NCBI GenBank assembly: GCA_017308495.1
Contig: JAFKES010000069.1
Location: 1-64,000, forward strand
Direction of reading: 5' to 3'
DNA: 64,000 nucleotides
Source of the DNA: Afipia sp.
GTDB taxonomy: Bacteria; Pseudomonadota; Alphaproteobacteria; Rhizobiales; Xanthobacteraceae
Shown here piece by piece: positions 24,897 through 33,495 of the stretch. Every line of letters starts with the position of its first letter. Position 1 is the first letter of the stretch. The notes beneath the pieces are model-generated. The model saw nothing but the letters and a program-made list of their open reading frames with translations, had not been told where the DNA came from and searched no databases. A program made the translations under genes and the position numbers.

Positions 24897-26156
24897 CTAT
24901 TCGCCCGCCATCCGCAGCGCCGGCCGCCGGGTCGCCTCGATGGCGCGCAGCCGCTGTTCCTCGCGGCCGATGTAATCGCGGGTGAGGGGAACGGCGTCCT
25001 GTCGCTTGGCCAGCTGGATCTGGAACACCATGCCGTTCTGCTTGCGGAACGACATCTCGGAGGCGCTGAGATAGAACTCCCACATGCGCACGAAACGCTC
25101 GTCGTAGAGCTTGGCGGCTTCCTCGCGCCGGGCGAGGAAGCGCTCGCGCCAGGCCTTGATGGTTTCGGCATAGTGCAGCCGCAGGATTTCGACATCGGTG
25201 ACCAGCAGGCCGGCGCGTTCGATGGCGGGCAGCACCTCCGACAGCGCCGGGATGTAGCCGCCGGGGAAAATATACTTGGCAATCCATGGGTTGGTGATGC
25301 CCGGTCCCTCCGGGCGGCCGATGGCGTGCAGCACCATCACGCCGTCGTCGGTGAGCAGTTCGGCGCAGTGGCTGAAATAGGTGTCGTAGTAATCGACGCC
25401 GACATGCTCGAACATGCCGACCGAGACGATGCGCTCGAACGGGCCCGGCGTGTCGCGATAATCCTGCAGCAGGAAGCGGGCGCGGTCGCTCAGCCCCTGT
25501 TCGCCGGCGCGGGCGTTGGCGACGCCGAACTGTTCTTCGGACAGCGTGACGCCGGTGACGGTCGCGCCGGTCATCTCGGCGAGATAGAGCCCGAGGCCGC
25601 CCCAGCCGCAGCCGATGTCCAGCACGCGATGGCCCGGCTTGACGCCGAGCTTGGCGGCGACGTGGCGCTTCTTGGCAAGCTGGGCGTCGTCCAGGGTGGT
25701 ATCGGGAGTCTCGAAATAGGCACAGCTGTATTGCATGTCCGCATCGAGGAAGAGGCTGTAGAGCCGGCCGTCGAGATCGTAATGGCGCTCCACATTGCGT
25801 CTGGCCCGCCCGCGCGGATTGAACTGCTGGATGTGGCGGGCGAAATAGCGGCCCCACCATTGCAGCTTGCCCCAGCGGGGCAGCAGGTCGGGCTGGTCCA
25901 TCGCGATCGCCAGAAGATCGGTGATGGTACCCTTTTCGACCACGAAGGTGCCGTGGGTATAGGTCTCGCCCAGCGCCAGTTCGGGGTCGGTGAGCAGGTG
26001 TCGCTCGGCCTCGGGGGTGGTGAACCTGACGGCGACCGGCAGGCCGGTTCCATCGCCGCAGGTGAAGCTCGCGCCCGAGGCGGTGGTGAACGTCACCGAT
26101 CCGCGTCGGATAAAGCGCGAAAGAAAGAAGCGAAGAAAACGATCCGTCGCATTCAT
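24897..26156 (-). CDS. cfa: Cyclopropane-fatty-acyl-phospholipid synthase family protein
   Basis: 419 residues. An N-terminal lipid-binding region is followed by a SAM methyltransferase core with VLDIGCGWGGLGLYLAE (about residues 180-196), and the family motifs ERIVSVGMFEHVG and YIFPGGYIPALSEV. It converts membrane unsaturated acyl chains to cyclopropane or methylated chains using SAM. The ATG at 26156 (MNATDRFLRFFLSRF) is chosen; the longer frame has no similarity. With the desaturase at 8 kb this gives the cell control over chain unsaturation. The CFA family also includes mycolate-type and tuberculostearate-like enzymes, so exact product chemistry is open. Confidence 0.92.
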   Translation of the reverse strand: MNATDRFLRFFLSRFIRRGSVTFTTASGASFTCGDGTGLPVAVRFTTPEAERHLLTDPELALGETYTHGTFVVEKGTITDLLAIAMDQPDLLPRWGKLQWWGRYFARHIQQFNPRGRARRNVERHYDLDGRLYSLFLDADMQYSCAYFETPDTTLDDAQLAKKRHVAAKLGVKPGHRVLDIGCGWGGLGLYLAEMTGATVTGVTLSEEQFGVANARAGEQGLSDRARFLLQDYRDTPGPFERIVSVGMFEHVGVDYYDTYFSHCAELLTDDGVMVLHAIGRPEGPGITNPWIAKYIFPGGYIPALSEVLPAIERAGLLVTDVEILRLHYAETIKAWRERFLARREEAAKLYDERFVRMWEFYLSASEMSFRKQNGMVFQIQLAKRQDAVPLTRDYIGREEQRLRAIEATRRPALRMAGE

Positions 26157-26315
26157 GTCCAGCGATCCACGTGGTCCCGGCAAACCAATGTTGGGTCTCT
26201 TTGGCGGACGTTTCAATCGCCAATCGCCCGCTATCCCTTCCGGGTAACGCTGGTCTGCATTTTCGTCAGGCGTTGCGCCGCCATCACACCAATGTTTGTG
26301 GAAGGCCCTGCGACC

Positions 26316-26329
26316 TTCGCATATGCGAA
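26316..26329. promoter_or_regulatory. 14-base perfect palindrome between cfa and the CxxCH gene
   Basis: TTCGCATATGCGAA reads the same on both strands and lies in the 278-base divergent region, 160 bases upstream of cfa and 106 bases upstream of the CxxCH gene. It has the size of a dimeric regulator operator; no known family consensus is assigned. Confidence 0.4.
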
Positions 26330-26434
26330 ATCTGGGTGCTTCCATTCATGGCATAATCCGCTAAAGGTGACCGTCGAACGGTAGCGGGTTCGGATCGCTC
26401 CAATTCGCGCCCTTTGCAGATCTGGAGAAACGGG

Positions 26435-27634
26435 ATGTTGAGCCGAGCGCTCATTTCGGCGGCGGTGGCGTTTGTGCTGGGATGTCTGGTGACGGCGCCC
26501 GCCTATGCGCAGAACCTCGAAGCCGGCAAATCCCCGTCCCAGATTTTCTCCGGAACTTGCGCGCTCTGTCACAAAAGCCCGCGCGGCCTGCTGAAAAGCG
26601 TTCCGCCGGGCTCGCTGTCCGGCTTCCTGCGCCAGCACTACACCACCAGTTCCGACATGGCGTCGGCGATGAGCGCCTATGTGCTGTCGAACGGGGCCAA
26701 CGCGCCCGTCGCCGGCGGCAACCTGACCCGTCAGGGGCAGGACTCGCGCACCGCTCCGCGACCGTCAGCCGAGCCCGAGGGCAGGCCTGAAGGCAGGCCG
26801 GAGAGCAAGCCGGAACCGACGCCTGAACAGGCGGCGGCCGCGGCCGAGGCGCGAAAGAAGCGGGCCGAGGAGCGGGCAGCCAAGCGCGCCGCCGCTAAGG
26901 GACAACCGCCCAAGATCGACGCCCGGCACCAGCAGCAGAAGGACGAGTCCAGGCCCGACGCGGCAAAGCCTGATGCGGCCAAGCCCGAGCCTGCCAAGGG
27001 TGAGCCTGCCAAGGGTGAGCCTGGTAAGGGTGAGGCGGGTCCGGCCGACACCGCCAAATCCGATGCGCCTAAATCTGATGCTCCGAAGGTCGAGCCTGCC
27101 AAGGATGAGGCAGCCAGGAAGGATGGCGCGGGAAGCGAACCGGCCAAGGATCAGGCCGCCAAGCCTGAATCCGCCAAGTCTGAAGCAGCCAAGCCTGAAG
27201 CAGCCAAGACCGAAGCCGGCAGCGAGGCTGCCAAATCTGAAGCCGGCAAGTCTGAAAGCGGCAAGTCTGAAAACGGCAAGAGCGAACCGGCCAAGCCCGA
27301 ACCGCCCAAGAGTGAGGCCACACGGTCCGATCCGGTTCCGGCAGTGACACCCGCGCCGGTCGAGGCGGCGAAGCCGGCCGCGCCCGCCGACCACGCCAGA
27401 CCTTCGGCCGACGCCAAACCGGCCGATACCAAGCCAGTTGACGCCAAGCCGGCTGATACCAAACCCGCCGACGCAGCGACAACTCAGCCGCCATCCGACG
27501 GGGCGGCGCGTCCGCTGACTGTCGAGATCGGGCCCGCGCCCACGCCGGCCCCGGCCGCGAAACCGGTAACGGCCGCTTCGTCGGGTCCGCCTCGGGCACC
27601 GGCCGGACCACCGGTTCCGCCGATCTCGCAATAG
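26435..27634 (+). CDS. Secreted CxxCH protein with long Ala/Lys/Glu/Pro-rich tail
   Basis: 399 residues. A signal peptide (cleavage near APAYAQ, residue 26) is followed by a short domain of about 70 residues with CALCH, a CxxCH haem-c attachment motif, and then more than 250 residues of low complexity built from repeated AKPE/AKSE/GKSE-like units, partly encoded by 15-base tandem repeats near 26990-27030 and 27240-27290. The small domain could bind one covalent haem, but no distal Met ligand is obvious. The tail looks extended and may span the periplasm or bind the wall. The ATG is set by GGAG 9 bases upstream. Function is unknown; divergent from cfa. Confidence 0.75.
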   Translation: MLSRALISAAVAFVLGCLVTAPAYAQNLEAGKSPSQIFSGTCALCHKSPRGLLKSVPPGSLSGFLRQHYTTSSDMASAMSAYVLSNGANAPVAGGNLTRQGQDSRTAPRPSAEPEGRPEGRPESKPEPTPEQAAAAAEARKKRAEERAAKRAAAKGQPPKIDARHQQQKDESRPDAAKPDAAKPEPAKGEPAKGEPGKGEAGPADTAKSDAPKSDAPKVEPAKDEAARKDGAGSEPAKDQAAKPESAKSEAAKPEAAKTEAGSEAAKSEAGKSESGKSENGKSEPAKPEPPKSEATRSDPVPAVTPAPVEAAKPAAPADHARPSADAKPADTKPVDAKPADTKPADAATTQPPSDGAARPLTVEIGPAPTPAPAAKPVTAASSGPPRAPAGPPVPPISQ

Positions 27635-27658
27635 TGCTTGATGGAAATAGGATGATCC

Positions 27659-27748
27659 GTCATGGCCGGGCTTGTCCCGGCCACCTACATCTTCCTTCGT
27701 TGAATCTTCCAAGACGTGGAGGCCCGGCATAAAGCCGGGCATGACGAG
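27659..27748. repeat. Dispersed palindromic repeat, copy 3
   Basis: GTCATGGCCGGGCTTGTCCC at the left end and GGCATAAAGCCGGGCATGAC at the right end are near-perfect inverted counterparts, and CATCTTCC/AAGACGTGG fragments lie between. This is the most compact of the four copies and sits between the CxxCH gene and the rplI terminator. Confidence 0.8.
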
Positions 27749-27774
27749 GATTGATTTCCGTCCTTCGCCTAAAC

Positions 27775-27804
27775 AAAAACCCGGCCTCGATGAGGCCGGG
27801 TTTT
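27775..27804. terminator. Bidirectional intrinsic terminator, CxxCH gene / rplI
   Basis: Perfect 13-base arms AAAACCCGGCCTC and GAGGCCGGGTTTT around a GAT loop, with A and T tracts on the two sides. It lies between two converging transcription units and can end both. Confidence 0.9.
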
Positions 27805-27835
27805 CCGTTGTTGCAGAGAGGCTTGCGCCGTTGTC

Positions 27836-28435
27836 TTACTGCGCGTCGCCAGCGGCAGCCGGAGCCTCTTCGTCATGATCCGCTTCCGGATCAAAGAACT
27901 CGCCGGCGGCGGCGATCGCCTCGGCGGCGGCATCGCGATCTTCCTGACGGCTGTTGACGTCCTCGCCGCGGTTGATGCGCTCGGCTTCCGCCTGGCTGCG
28001 CGCCACCGTCGTCGAGACGTGGACTTCGACTTCCGGATGCACGGCGATGGTGATCGTGTGCTGTCCGATGGTCTTGATCGGAGCGTCGAGCAGTACCTGC
28101 TGGCGACCCAGCGACACGCCGTCGGCCTCGAACGCAGCCATGATATCGCGCACCGACACCGAGCCGTAGAGCTGGCCGGTTTCCGACGCCTGACGGATGA
28201 CGACGACGTTGCGGCCGTCGATCTTCTCGGCGACCTTGGTAGCCTCGCTCTTGGCCTGGATGTTCTTGGCCTCGAGATCGGCCTTCATGCCGTCGTACTT
28301 CTCGCGGTTTTCCTTGGTCGCGCGCAGCGCCTTGTTGCGCTTGAGCAGGAAGTTGCGGGCAAAGCCGTCCTTGACTTTGACGACGTCGCCCATCTGGCCG
28401 AGCTTGGCCACGCGTTCCAGCAGAATGACTTCCAT
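27836..28435 (-). CDS. rplI: 50S ribosomal protein L9
   Basis: 199 residues. The N-terminal domain [30 protein letters not shown] is the L9 signature, joined by the long central helix to the C-terminal RNA-binding domain. A 50-residue acidic/Ala-rich extension (ending [11 protein letters not shown]) is added compared with the about 150-residue E. coli protein, as is usual in this order. It is the last gene of the rpsF-rpsR-DUF2232-rplI group and is followed by a strong terminator. Any in-frame extension upstream is antisense-like and overlaps the DUF2232 gene. Confidence 0.96.
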   Translation of the reverse strand: MEVILLERVAKLGQMGDVVKVKDGFARNFLLKRNKALRATKENREKYDGMKADLEAKNIQAKSEATKVAEKIDGRNVVVIRQASETGQLYGSVSVRDIMAAFEADGVSLGRQQVLLDAPIKTIGQHTITIAVHPEVEVHVSTTVARSQAEAERINRGEDVNSRQEDRDAAAEAIAAAGEFFDPEADHDEEAPAAAGDAQ

Positions 28436-28497
28436 GTGAGTTCTCCGTTTGATGTTCTGGTTGAAGGGATCGCTATCGTTGAAGTGAAACGTGAAGA

Positions 28498-29472
28498 TCA
28501 GGCGGGGGGTGCGGCGGGTGGTCCGCGCCGCATCCGGTAGGTCTGGCGAATGCCGAACACGGCGTCGGCGAGGCCGAGCCCGACCATGCCGATCAGCGGC
28601 CAGCCGACGAACAGCGTCGCGGCATAGGTTGCGCCGAGCACGAACGCCCGGCCGGAATAGGCCTGTGTCAGAGTGTGGAGCACGGCGAAGCCGGTCATGC
28701 CGTAGGCCATCAGCAAAGCGGCGCTGGTGATCTGCGCCGCCAGCGCCACGAGGCCGCCGGTGAAGCACAGCACGAGGACGGCGATCAGCGCGAACAGCAC
28801 CGTGCGCGGCAGCGTGGTGGCGCGCAGGTCGGGCCACGGCCGGTTCAGGCGTCCCGAGGCGACGGTGACCCGGGCGGCGAGCCACAGGTTGAAGGTCAGC
28901 GTCATCATGGCGATGACGGTGGCCGCCGCCGGCGCGATCACCGCCAGCGCATCGGCCACCCGTTCGAGGTCGCCGCTGGTCATGCCGTCGGGGCGCGCGC
29001 CCATGATCCGCATCAGTCCGCGGCGTAGCCCGGCGGTGATGGTGGCGCCGTCGGTGCCGAGCGTCATCAGCGCGCCGATGGTGGTCAGCGAGGCGAACAC
29101 AGCGATCCAGACCAGAATGCGTCCGACCGGATACCAGTCGAGTACCGGGGCGGTGGCGGCTGGCTGCGGCGACTGCGGATCGGCGTAGACGGGGCGTGCC
29201 AGCAGCGCCAGATGCCCGAGCCACCATGCCGGCAGCGCCACGGTAAGCGCGAACGCGGCCATGTAGGGGAAGCCGAAGACGACGCCGAGACCGAGGGCGG
29301 CAATGATGCTGCCGACCAGCGCGGTTATCGATCCGAAGCCCAGCGCCGCGACCATCAGGGGCAGAGGTGCGAGATAGAACAGGACGAGCGACATCAGCGC
29401 GCCCGACGCGATGGATGCGAACATCGTCGCCGACGCGAGGCCGGCCGCCAGTGCTGTGAGAAGACCCATCAT
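28498..29472 (-). CDS. DUF2232 membrane protein
   Basis: 324 residues with about eight membrane helices. The N-terminal [19 protein letters not shown] and the later [28 protein letters not shown] segment match DUF2232 proteins, which in Hyphomicrobiales lie between rpsR and rplI; the function is unknown. The start is at tandem ATG codons (29472/29469) with an AGGGAG about 12 bases upstream. A hairpin separates it from rpsR. It resembles the YybS-like family of Gram-positives, also linked to ribosomal genes. Confidence 0.85.
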   Translation of the reverse strand: MMGLLTALAAGLASATMFASIASGALMSLVLFYLAPLPLMVAALGFGSITALVGSIIAALGLGVVFGFPYMAAFALTVALPAWWLGHLALLARPVYADPQSPQPAATAPVLDWYPVGRILVWIAVFASLTTIGALMTLGTDGATITAGLRRGLMRIMGARPDGMTSGDLERVADALAVIAPAAATVIAMMTLTFNLWLAARVTVASGRLNRPWPDLRATTLPRTVLFALIAVLVLCFTGGLVALAAQITSAALLMAYGMTGFAVLHTLTQAYSGRAFVLGATYAATLFVGWPLIGMVGLGLADAVFGIRQTYRMRRGPPAAPPA

Positions 29473-29547
29473 CAGCTGTCCCGCTCCCTTCGAGCGGTTA
29501 GAGGTTTCGCGGAACCCCAACCATCCACCGCGGGACGACCCCGCAGT

Positions 29548-29581
29548 GTTATGAAATCAACGTCGTTATGAAATCGACGTC
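29548..29581. repeat. 17-base tandem duplication
   Basis: GTTATGAAATCAACGTC (29548-29564) is followed directly by GTTATGAAATCGACGTC (29565-29581), one mismatch. It lies in the gap between rpsR and the DUF2232 gene and looks like a recent slippage duplication. Confidence 0.85.
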
Positions 29582-29590
29582 GTGAGAAAG

Positions 29591-29619
29591 CGGCGGGCGC
29601 GCACGTCGCGCGCCCGCCG
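29591..29619 (-). terminator. Hairpin after rpsR
   Basis: Perfect 11-base arms CGGCGGGCGCG and CGCGCCCGCCG with a 7-base loop, placed 8 bases after the rpsR stop (minus strand), followed by CTTTCTC. It is probably a partial terminator or attenuator between rpsR and the DUF2232-rplI pair. Confidence 0.55.
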
Positions 29620-29627
29620 GATTGATT

Positions 29628-29867
29628 TTAGCGGATCACGTAAGGCAGCAGTCCGAGGAACCGCGCGCGCTTGATGGCGCGGGCGAGTTCACGCTGCTTC
29701 TTCGCCGAGACGGCGGTGATGCGGCTCGGCACGATCTTTCCGCGCTCGGACACGTAGCGCATCAGCAGCTTGGAGTCCTTGTAGTCGATCTTCGGCGCGT
29801 TCGGGCCCGTGAACGGGCACGTCTTGCGGCGGCGGAAGAACGGACGGCGTGCACCTGCTTCAGCCAT
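29628..29867 (-). CDS. rpsR: 30S ribosomal protein S18
   Basis: 79 residues, the normal size. The sequence carries the S18 core [19 protein letters not shown] and the RNA-binding helix [22 protein letters not shown]. It binds 16S rRNA as a heterodimer with S6, whose gene lies 5 bases upstream. The two therefore share a transcript and probably the leader control described for rpsF. Confidence 0.97.
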   Translation of the reverse strand: MAEAGARRPFFRRRKTCPFTGPNAPKIDYKDSKLLMRYVSERGKIVPSRITAVSAKKQRELARAIKRARFLGLLPYVIR

Positions 29868-29872
29868 GGTTC

Positions 29873-30319
29873 TTACTCCTCTACCGATGCGGTTGCGTCT
29901 TCGTCGCGCGGACGGCGTGGGCCGCGATCGCCGCGGAAGCCGCCGCCTTCACGGTCGCCACGGAAGCCGCCGCCACCGCGCTCGTCGCGGTCGCGCTCGG
30001 TCTTGCGCATCATCGCGGAGGGGCCTTCCTCCAGTTCGTCGACGCGGACGGTGAGGTAACGGATGATGTCTTCGTTGATGCGTTCCTGCCGCTCGATCTC
30101 GGAGACCACGGCGGCGGGCGCGTCGATGTTCAGCAGCATGAAGTGAGCCTTGCGGTTCTTGTTCATGCGGTAGGTGAGGGAGCGCACGCCCCAGTTCTCG
30201 GTCTTGGTGACCTTGCCGCCAAGACCTTCGATCACGCCGGTGATCTGGGTGGTGAATTCTTCGACCTGCTGGGCGCTCGCGTCCTGACGCGCGAGAAAAA
30301 CATGCTCGTAAAGAGGCAT
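29873..30319 (-). CDS. rpsF: 30S ribosomal protein S6
   Basis: 148 residues. The S6 domain occupies residues 1-100 ([14 protein letters not shown], then [19 protein letters not shown]); after it comes a disordered Arg/Gly/Asp tail with [15 protein letters not shown] and an acidic end, longer than the E. coli tail. It pairs with S18 in the 30S platform. The ATG at 30319 has an AAAGGA ribosome binding site that is complementary to an upstream segment of the leader (see 30324-30383). Confidence 0.96.
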   Translation of the reverse strand: MPLYEHVFLARQDASAQQVEEFTTQITGVIEGLGGKVTKTENWGVRSLTYRMNKNRKAHFMLLNIDAPAAVVSEIERQERINEDIIRYLTVRVDELEEGPSAMMRKTERDRDERGGGGFRGDREGGGFRGDRGPRRPRDEDATASVEE

Positions 30320-30323
30320 GGGT

Positions 30324-30383
30324 GTCCTTTCCAATGTGAGCGCGGGTCCTGGCGGCAAGCCCTTCGAGACCTTCGGAAAGGAC
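30324..30383 (-). promoter_or_regulatory. rpsF leader with Shine-Dalgarno-sequestering stem (possible S6:S18 autoregulation)
   Basis: On the minus strand GTCCTTTCC (30383-30375) and GGAAAGGAC (30332-30324) form a perfect 9-base stem enclosing 42 bases; the right arm contains the rpsF Shine-Dalgarno. The enclosed part includes GCCGCC, and S6:S18 leader motifs in other bacteria use a CCG trinucleotide to bind the protein pair. Pairing is certain as sequence; autoregulation is inferred. Confidence 0.55.
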
Positions 30384-30593
30384 TCGATATTGCTCAGAAG
30401 GCGGAAGCACGGGACGACGGGCCGACTGGCCCTGTCACATCAATATCGCCATAACAATCAAGGTGAAATTGCTGAGACCGTCCGTTCAGCTCCCGGCCGG
30501 GACCTACGGATGGCCGCCTTATAAGGGATTTCGGGCCGGGCGCAAGGCTAAACCGGGTCGATCCGGCGGCGAAAGGCCCGGGATTCCTGCGAA

Positions 30594-30803
30594 TTATCGC
30601 GTATTCGGCGCTGGTGCCGGCGACGGATGGGGCCGGGCCAGGCCGGTTGTGCCCGGAGGCGGCGTGTCCGCAGCGGTAATTGCCGGCGGAACCCGCTCAT
30701 AGCTGGTCACCAGCGCCGTGCCGAACACGGCAACGAGGATGGCGGCGAAAATCAGGACGGGCGCGAGCGCCAAGGTCTGCGGTTTTCGAGGCTCCTTGTC
30801 CAT
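30594..30803 (-). CDS. Small single-helix membrane protein, unknown
   Basis: 69 residues: a basic, polar N-terminus (MDKEPRKPQ), one membrane helix (about residues 12-32, LALAPVLIFAAILVAVFGTAL) and a Pro/Ala/Thr-rich tail. No family recognised. It sits alone on the minus strand, divergent from fabD by 192 bases. The organised N-in/TM/Pro-rich layout and a real gap on both sides favour a true gene, but a short frame in GC-rich DNA could be chance. Confidence 0.45.
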   Translation of the reverse strand: MDKEPRKPQTLALAPVLIFAAILVAVFGTALVTSYERVPPAITAADTPPPGTTGLARPHPSPAPAPNTR

Positions 30804-30941
30804 GATGTTGCTCCATCACCTGCCCCCGCCATCAAAAACGCAGACGGCAAGACCCGGTTCCGGTGGGAGCCGGCGCATGGCCGCTGCGGCCGCAGGCGGG
30901 AGTGGCATCGGCAGCCACGGGGATGGGCGCTGCGTCGCGAC

Positions 30942-30971
30942 TTGACACCCGCCCCGCGCGCGGTGTCTTAC
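30942..30971 (+). promoter_or_regulatory. Candidate fabD promoter
   Basis: A perfect -35 hexamer TTGACA (30942-30947), an 18-base spacer and TCTTAC (30966-30971) precede the fabD ATG by 25 bases. The -10 is weak; the -35 is consensus. Confidence 0.45.
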
Positions 30972-30995
30972 GGCCCATCGATCGCGGGGATTTCC

Positions 30996-31952
30996 ATGAC
31001 AGCAGCATTCACGTTTCCAGGGCAGGGGTCGCAGGCCGTCGGCATGGGCAAGGCGCTCGCCGACGCATTTCCGGCGGCGAAGGCCGTGTTCGACGAGGTG
31101 GATTCGGCGCTGGGCGAGAAGCTGACGGCCATCATCTGGGACGGCCCGGCCGAAACCCTGCAACTGACCGAGAACGCCCAGCCGGCGCTGATGGCGGTGT
31201 CGCTGGCGACGCTGCGGGTGCTGGAAGCCGAGGCCGGGGTGGATGTCGCGCGCGACGCCGCCTTCGTCGCCGGGCACTCGCTCGGCGAATATTCGGCGCT
31301 GGCGGCGGCCGGGGCCTTTTCCATCACCGATACGGCGAAGCTGCTGCGCACGCGCGGCCTCGCCATGCAGAAGGCGGTGCCGGTTGGCGTCGGCGCGATG
31401 GCCGCGCTGCTCGGGCTCGATTACGACGCGGCGGTCGCCGTGGCGCAGGAAGCCGCCCAGGGGCAGGTCTGCCAGGCCGCCAACGACAATGGCGGCGGGC
31501 AGGTGGTGGTCTCCGGCGACAAGGCCGCGGTGGATCGCGCCGTCGAGATCGCCAAGACCAAGGGCGCCAAGCGCGCCATGCTGCTGCCGGTGTCCGCCCC
31601 GTTCCATTGCCGCCTGATGCAGCCCGCCGCCGATGCCATGGCGCAGGCGCTGGCGGGCGTCACCATCCACAAGCCCAAAGCGCCGCTGGTGTCGAACGTG
31701 CTGGCGTCCGCCATCACCGATCCCGACGAGATCCGCAAGCGGCTGGTCGAGCAGGTCACCGGCACCGTGCGCTGGCGCGAGAGCGTCGCCTACATGGCCG
31801 CGCAAGGCGTGACCCATTTCCTCGAGATTGGCGCGGGCAAGGTGCTGTCTGGCCTGGTCAAGCGCATCGCCGACGGCGCGGTGGGCGTGTCGGTCGGCGG
31901 TCCCGGCGATATCGAGGCGGCGAAAGCGGCGCTAGCTGCATCGCGTGGCTGA
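30996..31952 (+). CDS. fabD: Malonyl-CoA:ACP transacylase
   Basis: 318 residues. The start AFTFPGQGSQAVGMG is the FabD signature, the nucleophile Ser lies in AGHSLGEYSALAA, and the catalytic His in VSAPFHCRLMQPA. The enzyme loads malonate onto ACP for fatty acid synthesis in the cytoplasm. The ATG is chosen by this signature; upstream in-frame codons are not similar to the family. It begins the fabD-fabG-acpP-fabF cluster; fabG follows by 17 bases. Confidence 0.96.
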   Translation: MTAAFTFPGQGSQAVGMGKALADAFPAAKAVFDEVDSALGEKLTAIIWDGPAETLQLTENAQPALMAVSLATLRVLEAEAGVDVARDAAFVAGHSLGEYSALAAAGAFSITDTAKLLRTRGLAMQKAVPVGVGAMAALLGLDYDAAVAVAQEAAQGQVCQAANDNGGGQVVVSGDKAAVDRAVEIAKTKGAKRAMLLPVSAPFHCRLMQPAADAMAQALAGVTIHKPKAPLVSNVLASAITDPDEIRKRLVEQVTGTVRWRESVAYMAAQGVTHFLEIGAGKVLSGLVKRIADGAVGVSVGGPGDIEAAKAALAASRG

Positions 31953-31969
31953 TTTGAAGGAGTTTTGAC

Positions 31970-32710
31970 ATGATGTTCGATCTGACAGGCAGGACCGCGC
32001 TCGTCACCGGTGCGACCGGCGGCATCGGCGGCGCTATTGCCCGCGCGCTGCACGGGCAGGGCGCGACGGTGGCGATCTCCGGCACCCGGCGCGAGGCCCT
32101 CGACATCCTCGCCGGCGAGTTGAAGGACCGCGTCCACGTGCTGCCGTGCAACCTCTCCAGCATGGAGGAGGTCGAGGCGCTGGTCCCGGCCGCCGAGAAG
32201 GCCATGGGCCAGCTCGACATTTTGGTCGCCAACGCCGGCATCACCCGCGACAACCTGTTCGTGCAGCTGCGCGACGAGGACTGGGACGACGTCATCCGGG
32301 TCAACCTCACCGCCACCTTCCGTCTCGCCCGCGCCGCCACCAAGTTGATGATGCGCAAGCGATTCGGCCGAATCATCGCGATCACCTCGGTGGTCGGCGT
32401 CACCGGCAACGCCGGGCAGGGCAACTACGCCGCCTCCAAGGCCGGGCTGATTGGCATGATGAAGTCGGTCGGCGCCGAATACGCCCGCCGCAACGTGACG
32501 GCGAACTGCATCGCGCCGGGTTTCATCGCGACCCCGATGACCGACGTTCTCAATGAGAAGCAGCGCGAGACGGTGCTCGCCAAGGTGCCCGCGGGGCGAC
32601 TCGGCACGCCGGAGGACATCGCTGCCGCCGCGGTCTATCTCGCCTCCAGCGAGGCGGCCTACGTCACCGGTCAGACCATTCACGTCAACGGCGGTATGGC
32701 CATGATCTGA
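31970..32710 (+). CDS. fabG: 3-oxoacyl-ACP reductase
   Basis: 246 residues, the standard FabG length. It shows the NADPH site VTGATGGIGGAIA, the NAG motif, catalytic Ser in SVVGVTGNAGQ, and YAASKAG. The ending VTGQTIHVNGGMAMI is typical of FabG and distinguishes it from other SDRs. It reduces 3-oxoacyl-ACP in each elongation round. Tandem ATG codons (31970/31973) make the exact start uncertain by one residue; GGAG lies 9 bases upstream. Confidence 0.95.
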   Translation: MMFDLTGRTALVTGATGGIGGAIARALHGQGATVAISGTRREALDILAGELKDRVHVLPCNLSSMEEVEALVPAAEKAMGQLDILVANAGITRDNLFVQLRDEDWDDVIRVNLTATFRLARAATKLMMRKRFGRIIAITSVVGVTGNAGQGNYAASKAGLIGMMKSVGAEYARRNVTANCIAPGFIATPMTDVLNEKQRETVLAKVPAGRLGTPEDIAAAAVYLASSEAAYVTGQTIHVNGGMAMI

Positions 32711-33107
32711 CCCGCGTTTTCCGGCCGTTTTGTCAAGCGGACAGGGCGTTTGACCGGGCCGGGGGCCGTGTGGTCAAGTCCAAGGAAGTATGGTAACCGG
32801 GCGTCCGCCGGAGGACGTTTCGGGGCTGACCGGGCATCGGCTGGGATGACGCGATGCCGTGATCGTCGCGGGCGGTGGGTATTTTACCGCAAAAGCACTT
32901 CGACTTTTGTGGAATGCCTGCCGAAGGGGAAAACGCCATTGCAGGAACGCCAAACCCTGTATATTGCCGTTCCGGCGGCATCGCCCGGGTGGCGGGGCAA
33001 TATCTGGAATTTGCGGTACGAGCGGCCCGGCCGGGCTGATCTGGCACCGCGAGGGGCTCGTATCGTTTTACGATCGAGTTTAGTGGAACAAACACGAGGT
33101 TGAAACG
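32711..33107. other. Intergenic region fabG-acpP
   Basis: 397 bases without a plausible gene. It holds an imperfect inverted repeat (CCGCAAAAG at 32888 with CTTTTGTGG at 32905, 8 of 9 pairs) and a possible promoter TTGCAG (32939) with TATATT (32960), spacer 15. acpP is usually transcribed at very high level, so an own promoter here is expected. Confidence 0.5.
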
Positions 33108-33347
33108 ATGAGTGAGATTGGCGAGCGAGTTAAGAAGATCGTGGTCGAGCACCTTGGTGTCGAGCCCGAGAAGGTTGTCGACGGCGCGAGCTTCATCGAC
33201 GATCTCGGCGCTGACAGCCTCGACACGGTCGAACTCGTGATGGCGTTCGAGGAAGAGTTCGGCTGCGAAATTCCCGACGATGCCGCGGAAACCATCCTCA
33301 CCGTCGGCGACGCCACCAAGTTCCTTGAGAAAAACGCGAAGAGCTGA
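33108..33347 (+). CDS. acpP: Acyl carrier protein
   Basis: 79 residues, acidic, matching AcpP throughout. The phosphopantetheine attachment Ser lies in [15 protein letters not shown], followed by [13 protein letters not shown]. It carries growing acyl chains for fatty acid, lipid A and cofactor synthesis. AGGTTGAA precedes the ATG. It is followed by a hairpin that may limit read-through to fabF. Confidence 0.97.
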   Translation: MSEIGERVKKIVVEHLGVEPEKVVDGASFIDDLGADSLDTVELVMAFEEEFGCEIPDDAAETILTVGDATKFLEKNAKS

Positions 33348-33373
33348 CGCTTAGGCTCTGCCACGACGACACG

Positions 33374-33401
33374 CGGCGGGTTGTGATCGAACGACCCGCC
33401 G
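33374..33401 (+). terminator. Hairpin after acpP
   Basis: Perfect 8-base arms CGGCGGGT and ACCCGCCG with a 12-base loop, then TCTTGCTGTCTT. It is a plausible partial terminator explaining the higher level of acpP than fabF usually seen; the T tract is interrupted. Confidence 0.5.
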
Positions 33402-33495
33402 TCTTGCTGTCTTAAGTTGCGATCCTGATCGCCGCCTTGGCGGAGTGGATCGGCGTGGTGGAATCGGCGTTCGCGGTATTGGCCGGAGAGTGGAT

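Noticed and set aside
26765..27742. A 325-residue minus-strand Gly/Leu/Arg-rich frame
   Set aside because: It is the antisense image of the AKPE repeats of the CxxCH protein and has no start signal.
27836..29227. Long minus-strand frame joining sequence upstream of rplI to L9
   Set aside because: The upstream part overlaps DUF2232 in another frame; L9 begins at its canonical MEVILLERV with its own start.
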